Shown one piece after another: positions 58,313-64,000 of a stretch of DNA of 64,000 bases. The DNA is from UBA2241 sp963777895 (GTDB taxonomy: Bacteria > Actinomycetota > Thermoleophilia > UBA2241). Positions within the stretch are counted from its first letter, which is position 1. The number at the start of each line of letters is the position of its first letter. Made by a program: the position numbers and the translations under genes. The notes under the pieces are model-generated. The model ran no database searches and was not told the DNA's origin. It saw nothing but the letters and a program-made list of their open reading frames with translations. The stretch spans positions 186,001 to 250,000 of the forward strand of contig CAVZSF010000007.1 in NCBI GenBank assembly GCA_963777895.1, read 5' to 3'.

Positions 58313-59929
58313 GTGAGCGAGCGCTGGATCCTCGCCGTCGACCTCGGCAACGGGGGGCCGAAGGTCGCAGTCTGCTCGCTGGACGGCGCGGTGCTGTCCG
58401 TGGCGTTCCGCCCCGTCCACGTGCGCATCGGGCGCGACGGCGCGGTGACACAGGACGCCTTCGAGTGGTGGGACATGCTGCGCGACGCGGCGAGAGAAGC
58501 GATCGAGGAGGCCGGCGCCGACGGCGACCAGCTGCACGCCGTCGCCGTCACCGGGCAGTGGGCGTCCTCGGTGCCGATCGGCGCCGACGGCCGGCCCGCC
58601 GGCGACGTCCTGATCTGGTCCGACACGCGCGCTCGCGATCTGATGCGCGAGGTCATCGGCGGACCGCTGAACGTCGCCGGCTTCGCGCCGCACAAGGCGC
58701 TGCCCTTCATCCGCATCACGGGCGGGGCGCCGGCGCCGAGCGGGGCCGATCCGACGGGCCACTCGCTCCTGCTGCAGCATCTGCTCACGGACGTCTACGC
58801 CAGGACGAAGGTGATCCTCGAGCCGGTGGACTACCTGGGCTTATGCTTCACGGGGCGGGCGGCGGCGACGCCGGCGTCGATCATGGGCTGGTGGCTCACG
58901 GACAACCGGCCGGGCGCGCCGCCCGGCTATGTCGACCAGCTCGTCCGGCGCACGCGCCGCGACCGGGACAAGTTGCCCGAGCTGCTGCCGATGGGCTCGG
59001 TGCTCGGGCCGTTGCTTCCCGGGGTCGCGGCCGATCTCGGTGTCGCGGCGGGGGCACCCGTGATCTGTGGTCTCCCCGATCTCCACGCCGCGGTGGTCGG
59101 CTCCGGCGCCGTCGGGCTCTACGAGACGCACATCGCGGTCTCGACCACGGCCTGGATCGGCGCGCGCGTCCCCTTCAAGCGCACCGACGTCTTCCATCAG
59201 ATCGCGACCGTGCCGGGCCTGGATCCGACGCACCCCCTGGTGGCCAACAACCAGGAGACGGGCGGCGCGGCGCTGCACTGGCTGCGCGAGCAGATCGTCG
59301 CGCCGCCCGACGGCCTGCTGGGCGGCGGCAGCGGTATCGGCGCCGAGGGCGCCGCTCGCGAAGACCTGGCGCCGTCGTTCGACGACCTCATCGCCCTGGC
59401 CGCCACCGCGCCCGCCGGCTGCGAGGGCTTGCTCTTCATGCCCTGGCTCAACGGCGAGCGCAGCCCGGTCGAGGACAAGCTTGCGCGTGGCGGCTGGCTG
59501 AACCTCTCGCTGCGCACCGACCGGGCCATGCTCGTGCGCTCGGTGCTCGAGGGCGTCGCTCTCAACGCGCGTTGGCTGCTCGACGCCTACGAGAAGTTCA
59601 TCCGGCAGCCCGTTCCCAAGGTGCGCCTGCTCGGGGGCGGTGCCCAGAGCAAGCTCTGGTGCCAGATCTATGCCGACGTTCTGGGGCGGCCGGTCGAGCA
59701 GGTGGCGGACCCGCGCAACGCGCAGCTCCGCGGCGTCGCGCTGTGGGCGCGGATCTGCCTGGGCGAGGCGACCCTCGAGGACGTGCCGGGGCTGGTGCCC
59801 GTCCCGGCGGCGTTCGCGCCGTCGGCTGACGCTCGCGTTTACGCCGACGGCTACGCCGAGTACCGCCGGCTGCACGGCACGCTCAAGAGCCTGTACCGCC
59901 GTCTCAACGCGAAGAAGGCGCGATCGTGA
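58313..59929 (+). CDS. FGGY-family carbohydrate kinase (xylulokinase-like)
   Basis: A 538-residue ASKHA kinase. The phosphate-1 loop is AVDLGNGGPKVAVCSLDG; DLGTTGxK is usual. The MPWLNGERSPV block and LLGGGAQSKLWCQIYADVLG are the family's second and third nucleotide-binding blocks. It transfers the ATP phosphate to a sugar or polyol. The substrate is unknown, and the N-terminal loop differs slightly from xylulokinase. It follows the PLP lyase by 35 bases with weak ribosome-binding sites and is probably in one transcript. Confidence 0.85.
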   Translation: MSERWILAVDLGNGGPKVAVCSLDGAVLSVAFRPVHVRIGRDGAVTQDAFEWWDMLRDAAREAIEEAGADGDQLHAVAVTGQWASSVPIGADGRPAGDVLIWSDTRARDLMREVIGGPLNVAGFAPHKALPFIRITGGAPAPSGADPTGHSLLLQHLLTDVYARTKVILEPVDYLGLCFTGRAAATPASIMGWWLTDNRPGAPPGYVDQLVRRTRRDRDKLPELLPMGSVLGPLLPGVAADLGVAAGAPVICGLPDLHAAVVGSGAVGLYETHIAVSTTAWIGARVPFKRTDVFHQIATVPGLDPTHPLVANNQETGGAALHWLREQIVAPPDGLLGGGSGIGAEGAAREDLAPSFDDLIALAATAPAGCEGLLFMPWLNGERSPVEDKLARGGWLNLSLRTDRAMLVRSVLEGVALNARWLLDAYEKFIRQPVPKVRLLGGGAQSKLWCQIYADVLGRPVEQVADPRNAQLRGVALWARICLGEATLEDVPGLVPVPAAFAPSADARVYADGYAEYRRLHGTLKSLYRRLNAKKARS

Positions 59930-59972
59930 GCGGTCGCCGCCGTCTCCCTCGTCCTGACGCGAGGGCGAGCTC

Positions 59973-61319
59973 GTGAGCGAGAGCTACCGCGTCTACGGCT
60001 ACCGCTGGGTCGTCCTCGGCGTCTTCATGCTGGTCAACCTGATGATCCAGATGCTGTGGATCAGCTACGCGCCCATCACCAGCCTCGCCGCCGACTTCTA
60101 CGGCGTCTCGGACCTGGCCATCGGCGCGCTCGCGATGACGTTCATGATCGCGTTCATCCCGCTGGCGCTGCCGGCCGCCTGGGTGATCGACACGCGCGGC
60201 TTCCGCCCCGCGGTGGGGTTCGGCGTCGTCCTGATGGGCGTGTTCGCGGTGCTCCGCGGACTGGCCGGCGCCGACTACACCCTGGTGCTGGTGAGCACGG
60301 TGGGTCTGGCGGTCGCCCAGCCCTTCCTGATGGACGCCTGGACGAAGGTGCCGGCCAACTGGTTCGCACCGCGCGAGCGGGCCACCGCCGTCGGCCTGGT
60401 CACGCTCGCGAGCATGGCGGGCATCGCCGTCGGTATGGCGCTCACGCCGGTGCTGGCCGACGCCATGTCGATCGCGACGGTGCAGCTCGTCTACGGCGTG
60501 GCCGCGGCGGCGTCGGCGGTCGCCTTCCTCGCGCTGGCGCGCGAGCGGCCGGCGACGCCGCCGTGCCCGCCCGGTATGGAGGAGCGCGCCCTGATGCTCG
60601 ACGGCCTCCGCCACGCACTCACCGTCAAGCCCTTCCTCATCACGCTGGCGGTCGCGTTCATCGTCATGAGCGCCTTCAACGGCGTGACCACCTGGGTGGA
60701 GGAGATCGTCCACCCGCGAGGCTTCGGCACGACCGACGCGGGCACCATGGGCGCCCTCATGCTCGTGTCGGGGATAGTCGGGGCGGTGGTCTTGTCGGCG
60801 CTCTCCGACCGCCGCGGGCGGCGCATCCCTTACGCGGTCGTCGCCCTGGCGGCGACCGTACCGGGCATGCTGGGCGTCGCGTTCTTCTCGTCCACGTTGT
60901 TGCTCTTTGCGTCGGCCGTCCTCCTCGGCTTTGCGCTCGTCGCCGTGTTCCCCATCCTCATGCAGTACGCCTCCGAGATCGCCAACCCGACGCCCGAGGG
61001 CACCTCGAACGGGCTGATCCAGTTGAGCGGCCAGGTCTCGGTGGTCTCCGTCTTCATCATGGAGGCGCTGCGTGCCGGGGACGGTTCGTTCACCATCTCG
61101 CTGCTCTTGCTGGCGATCCTGCTCGCCGGGTGCGCCGTGCTCGTCTCGCGTTTGAAGGATGTCGCGCTCGCGGACGAAGCGCTCCCGGACGAAGCGCTCC
61201 CGGACGAAGCGCTCGCGGACGAGGCGTTCGCAGACATAGCGCTCGCGGGCGAATCGTCCGACGCGCCCCTGCTGGACGTGCCGCCGAGGCCGGCGGAAGG
61301 CCGCGGAGTTCTCGAGTAG
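59973..61319 (+). CDS. MFS transporter with a repeated C-terminal tail
   Basis: A 448-residue transporter with 12 hydrophobic helices and a loop motif SDRRGRRIPYAVVALAA. It resembles MFS carriers related to FLVCR and oxalate/formate-type uptake. After the last helix the cytosolic tail is an unusual acidic, Ala-rich run made of six 5-residue units (ALADE/ALPDE types). Substrate unknown, possibly the imported precursor of the pathway encoded by its neighbours. It follows the kinase by 43 bases. Confidence 0.87.
   Translation: MSESYRVYGYRWVVLGVFMLVNLMIQMLWISYAPITSLAADFYGVSDLAIGALAMTFMIAFIPLALPAAWVIDTRGFRPAVGFGVVLMGVFAVLRGLAGADYTLVLVSTVGLAVAQPFLMDAWTKVPANWFAPRERATAVGLVTLASMAGIAVGMALTPVLADAMSIATVQLVYGVAAAASAVAFLALARERPATPPCPPGMEERALMLDGLRHALTVKPFLITLAVAFIVMSAFNGVTTWVEEIVHPRGFGTTDAGTMGALMLVSGIVGAVVLSALSDRRGRRIPYAVVALAATVPGMLGVAFFSSTLLLFASAVLLGFALVAVFPILMQYASEIANPTPEGTSNGLIQLSGQVSVVSVFIMEALRAGDGSFTISLLLLAILLAGCAVLVSRLKDVALADEALPDEALPDEALADEAFADIALAGESSDAPLLDVPPRPAEGRGVLE
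61164..61253 (+). repeat. Six 15-base tandem repeats in the MFS tail
   Basis: Units 61164-61178, 61179-61193, 61194-61208, 61209-61223, 61224-61238 and 61239-61253 are variants of GCGCTC(G/C)CGGACGAA. They are in frame and give a variable-length acidic tail. Confidence 0.93.
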
Positions 61320-61339
61320 CTGAGGTAAGGAGGACGGCA

Positions 61340-63337
61340 ATGAGACTCAGCGATCACCTCGATGCCGACGATCGCCTGTCGGTGCGCGCCGACGGGCTCT
61401 GGATCGAGGAGCGTGCTCTCATCGAGCTCGCCGCGACCTTCGGGACCCCGCTCAACGTCATCTCCGAGGACCGGCTGCGGCGCCGCGCGCGCGAGTTCGT
61501 GCGCGCGTTCACGGCGGCATGGCCGCACGGGCCGGTGCAGGTGCTCCCCTCGCTCAAAGCCAACTTCTCGCTCGCCCTGAGGCGGGTCCTCACTGAGGAG
61601 GGCCTGGGCTGCGACACGTTCGGAGTGAGTGAGCTCAGGGCGGCCCTCGCCTGCGGCGTGCCGCCGGAGCTGATCTCGGTGAACGGGTCGTCGAAGTCGG
61701 AGAGCCTGGTGCGCGAGGCCGTGCAGGCGGGCGCGCACCTGACCTTGGACAGCATGCGCGAAGCCGAGCTGGTGGTCGCCGTCGCCGAGGACGTGCAGCG
61801 GACGGCGACGGTCAGGGTGAGGCTTCGTCCGGACTTCAGCGCGATGGGGCTGGAGAGCGAGTTCGGCGACGGCCTCACGGTCGACGACGTGGCGAGCCGG
61901 TACAAGCCCGGCATCCCGCACGACGACCTGGACGCCGTCGCCGCCGCGTTGCGCGGCTCGCCGTGGGTCGAGGTGAGCGGCTGCCACGTGCACGTCGGAC
62001 GGCACCGGCCGGACCTCGCGCTCTGGGAGGCGATGATTCCCTGCTTCGTGCGCGAGCTGGCGGCGTTCGCCCAAGCGATGGGCGGCGGCTGGCGGCCGCG
62101 CGTGCTCGACATCGGCGGCGGCTTTGCGCCGCGGCGGGACGCGGCGGAGGCGGCGCACGCGCTCGGCCGCGCGGCGGGCGAGGCCCGCGCCGCCTCCGGC
62201 GACGATGGGCCGCGGCGCGTCCCCGACGTCGCCGCGTACGCGCGCACGGTCTGCTCGGTGCTCGAGCGCGAGATGCGGAAGGCCGGGCTGCCGCTGCAGG
62301 GCGTCGCCCTGCAGCTCGAGCCCGGCCGCGGCGTCTACGCCAATGCCGGCCTGCACCTGGCGCGCGTGACGAACGTGAAGCGCGAGTCGCCGAGGGCAGA
62401 GGACGCCGCCGCTCTCGACACGCTCGCAAGCGCGGCGCTGGACCACTTCGGCCGCGGCGCGATCCCGCCGAGCGGCGGTGCCGCGCCGCCGCAGACCTGG
62501 GTCGAGACCGACACGTCCGAGGCCTTCCTGCCGGACGTGAACCTTGAGGGCGCGCGCTGGACCGTCGTCAACGTCGCGGCGCCGGACGCGCCGCCTGTGA
62601 TGACCGCGGACGTCGTCGGCATCAGCTGTGGCTTCGACGTGGTCGTGGCCGAGGCGCGTCTGCCTGAGGTCGCCCCCGGCGACGTCCTCGCCTTCCTCGA
62701 CACGGGCGCCTATCAGGACGCGGCATCGAGCAACTTCAACGCCATGCCGCGTCCCGCCACCGTGCTCGTCCACGGCCCTGACGCTGAAGTGATCAAACGC
62801 GCCGAGACCGTCGCCGAGGTCTTCGCCCGCGACGTCGTCCCGGCGCGTCTCGGCGAGGTCGACCTGCGTCGCCTCGCCGGCACGGAGTCGCTCACCGCGC
62901 GAACGCTGAACCACGTTGGCATCACCGTGGCCGACCTCGACCGCTCAGCCGCCTTCTACCGCGATCTCGCCGGTCTCACCTTGCTCGACTCCGGCGCCGA
63001 GGACGACCCGGTCTACGCGACGATGCTGGGCGTGTCGAGCGTGAGCTTCCGCTGGACCGAGCTCGACCTCGCCAACGACCAGGTCCTCGAGCTCGTGCAG
63101 CTCCTGCCGGTGGCGGCCGCACCGACCTCCGCGCTGCCGGCGGGGACGCACATCGCCATCACCGTCCCCGACGCGGGACTCGTGTACGAGCGCCTGGTCG
63201 CCAACGGCGTCACCGTCCTCTCGCCGCCCGTCGCGCTGCGCGAGGAGAACCACTGGCTCGGCGCCCGCGTCTTCTACGCGCGCGACCCCGACGGCAACCT
63301 CGTCGAGTTCGTGCAGCCGGGGGGCATGCCGGGCTGA
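61340..63337 (+). CDS. Fold-type III PLP decarboxylase fused to a VOC domain
   Basis: A 665-residue fusion. Residues 1 to about 510 are a diaminopimelate-decarboxylase-like fold-type III PLP enzyme: PLP lysine Lys73 in VLPSLKANF, RVLDIGGGFAPR, QLEPGRGVYANAG and the terminal block APGDVLAFLDTGAYQ. The usual CESxD active-site loop reads SCGFD, so the Cys is kept but Glu and Ser are not. From residue 522 a complete VOC domain follows: LNHVGITVADLDRSAAFYRD to RDPDGNLVEFVQP. Start ATG 61340 has a perfect AAGGAGG. The substrate is unknown. Confidence 0.87.
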   Translation: MRLSDHLDADDRLSVRADGLWIEERALIELAATFGTPLNVISEDRLRRRAREFVRAFTAAWPHGPVQVLPSLKANFSLALRRVLTEEGLGCDTFGVSELRAALACGVPPELISVNGSSKSESLVREAVQAGAHLTLDSMREAELVVAVAEDVQRTATVRVRLRPDFSAMGLESEFGDGLTVDDVASRYKPGIPHDDLDAVAAALRGSPWVEVSGCHVHVGRHRPDLALWEAMIPCFVRELAAFAQAMGGGWRPRVLDIGGGFAPRRDAAEAAHALGRAAGEARAASGDDGPRRVPDVAAYARTVCSVLEREMRKAGLPLQGVALQLEPGRGVYANAGLHLARVTNVKRESPRAEDAAALDTLASAALDHFGRGAIPPSGGAAPPQTWVETDTSEAFLPDVNLEGARWTVVNVAAPDAPPVMTADVVGISCGFDVVVAEARLPEVAPGDVLAFLDTGAYQDAASSNFNAMPRPATVLVHGPDAEVIKRAETVAEVFARDVVPARLGEVDLRRLAGTESLTARTLNHVGITVADLDRSAAFYRDLAGLTLLDSGAEDDPVYATMLGVSSVSFRWTELDLANDQVLELVQLLPVAAAPTSALPAGTHIAITVPDAGLVYERLVANGVTVLSPPVALREENHWLGARVFYARDPDGNLVEFVQPGGMPG

Positions 63338-63341
63338 ACGT

Positions 63342-63390
63342 CCGGGCCTCAGGCCAGATCTGACGCCCGGGTCTCGGGCCAGACCTGACC
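63342..63390. repeat. Two 24-base imperfect direct repeats after the fusion gene
   Basis: 63342-63365 and 63367-63390 match at about 20 of 24 bases (CCGGGcCTCaGGCCAGAtCTGAC type). A third, partial copy follows. They lie in a 237-base intergenic region with no other gene. Confidence 0.8.
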
Positions 63391-63451
63391 CCGGGCTCCA
63401 CGGCCCCCTCGCAGGTTGACTCCCTCTGCCCCCTGTGAAAGGGTGCACCAA

Positions 63452-63473
63452 TTCGTGTGGCGAAACACACGAA
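63452..63473 (+). promoter_or_regulatory. Hairpin in the leader of the last gene
   Basis: TTCGTGTG and CACACGAA form an 8-bp stem with GCGAAA loop, about 43 bases before the small upstream ORF. It is more AT-rich than the terminators and may be a leader element. Confidence 0.4.
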
Positions 63474-63515
63474 ACCCCGCCGCAATCCCCACCCCATCCC
63501 CCAAGGAGGTCCGTA

Positions 63516-63575
63516 TTGCGCGCTCTCGCAGCCCTCTCATGTGACCTGACAGCGAAACAGGGAGTTTCTGTCTGA
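63516..63575 (+). CDS. 19-codon upstream ORF coupled to the second CXXCH protein
   Basis: A TTG at 63516 lies 6 bases after a perfect AAGGAGGT (63503-63510), the best ribosome-binding site in the region, and opens a 19-codon frame. Its TGA (63573-63575) overlaps the ATG of the secreted CXXCH gene as TGATG. The main gene's own site (GGGAG, about 11 bases away) is poor, so it may depend on coupling. The peptide is not recognised. Confidence 0.45.
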   Translation: MRALAALSCDLTAKQGVSV

Positions 63576-64000
63576 TGAGATCTCGACTCGTACTGACTCT
63601 GGTCGTCGTGGCCGTGCTGGCCACGGCCGCCTTCGCCGCCGTGACCGCCAAACCCGTGCAGAGCTTCCCGAGCAAGGCTCAGGCCTGCACCGTCTGCCAC
63701 CCAGCGGCTCCTTCGAGCGCGGCGGTCAAAGCCACGCCGAGCGTCGCGACGCCCGCTCCCGGAGCGACCTACACGCTGACGATCGCGATGACCGGCTTCA
63801 CCGCGGGCGGTGACACCGGCTACTGGATCGCCAACGGCGCGGGCGCGCCGGCGCTGAGCGTCTACGCAGGCGCCACCGGCACCAACCAGACGACGTACAC
63901 ACGGACCATGACCGCACCCAGCAGCCCGGGCAGCTACACCTATACGGTGTGGGCCGACAAGGGCGACAAGAGCAGCGGCCAGGCCAAGTCGACGACCTAC
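63575..64000 (+). CDS. Secreted c-type cytochrome-like protein, 3' end outside window
   Basis: The first 142 residues of an exported protein; the frame is still open at the window edge. A signal peptide (about 1-25) is followed by one CXXCH heme motif at Cys38 (CTVCH). Then come Thr/Ala/Pro-rich linker and beta-rich sequence, including MTGFTAGGDTGYWIANG and SPGSYTYTVWADKGD, which resemble Ig-like repeat domains in surface redox proteins. It may be a companion of the multi-CXXCH protein at 29945. Confidence 0.72.
   Translation, partial: MRSRLVLTLVVVAVLATAAFAAVTAKPVQSFPSKAQACTVCHPAAPSSAAVKATPSVATPAPGATYTLTIAMTGFTAGGDTGYWIANGAGAPALSVYAGATGTNQTTYTRTMTAPSSPGSYTYTVWADKGDKSSGQAKSTTY

Noticed and set aside
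63430..63510. A possible c-di-GMP riboswitch before the CXXCH gene
   Set aside because: I could not match the conserved GEMM core sequences; only a hairpin and a ribosome-binding site are supported.

Overview
This 64 kb window is very GC-rich, densely coded, and ordinary chromosomal sequence. I see no integrase, transposase, CRISPR array, rRNA or phage gene. High GC, frequent GTG starts, several promoters whose -10 box lies about 7 nt before an ATG (leaderless mRNAs), mycobacterial-type families (a GabD2-like aldehyde dehydrogenase, AlkZ-like winged-helix protein, MEDS and SpoIIE-phosphatase signalling proteins) and secreted multi-CXXCH proteins with actinobacterial-style Ig-like tails suggest an uncultured Actinomycetota lineage (Thermoleophilia or Coriobacteriia-like). 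That placement is an inference and weak at class level.

Layout. 1-5.3 kb: housekeeping and isolated genes (GNAT, metallophosphoesterase, adenosine-deaminase family, DEAD-box helicase, tRNA-Val, methyltransferase). 5.5-10.1 kb: a catabolic operon of saccharopine-dehydrogenase-like protein, two SDRs and an MttB-family methyltransferase. 10.2-12.0 kb: SGNH-like and RDD proteins on the minus strand. 12.2-15.0 kb: TusA, DsrE, an IscS-like protein lacking the PLP lysine, and an IscU scaffold with a thioredoxin-reductase-like tail. This sulfur/Fe-S cassette is the most interesting locus. 15-29.8 kb: transporters, an orphan peptide-binding lipoprotein, MsrA, an aminotransferase plus an MFS/cNMP fusion, a MarR/DUF4097-like fusion divergent from a Drr-type ABC exporter, and a MEDS plus PAS/SpoIIE phosphatase pair. 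29.9-46.2 kb: a secreted multi-heme-type protein, a signal peptidase homologue without its catalytic dyad, a CBS/cNMP/DUF294 protein, a clostripain-like protease, a HerA-like ATPase with a C-terminal frameshift, small stress-type proteins and a large secreted propeller protein. 46.4-53.6 kb: a GntR-controlled PotB/PotC/PotD transporter without its ATPase, followed by RraA-like, creatininase-family and nitrilase-family genes, together a nitrogen-compound uptake and hydrolysis locus. 53.7-63.3 kb: cupin, SDR, a multiply frameshifted SSADH-type gene, then an operon of PLP lyase/decarboxylase, FGGY kinase, MFS transporter and a PLP-decarboxylase/VOC fusion of unknown pathway. The window ends inside another secreted CXXCH protein.

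How it works together. The organism seems to invest in uptake and breakdown of amines, amides and small organics, with separate signalling and redox modules. Strong perfect-hairpin terminators (17-23 bp stems, often GNRA loops, no clear U-tract) separate many units. Two secreted-protein genes are each preceded by a 19-codon upstream ORF ending in a TGATG overlap. All annotation here comes from reading the sequence; no database search was run.
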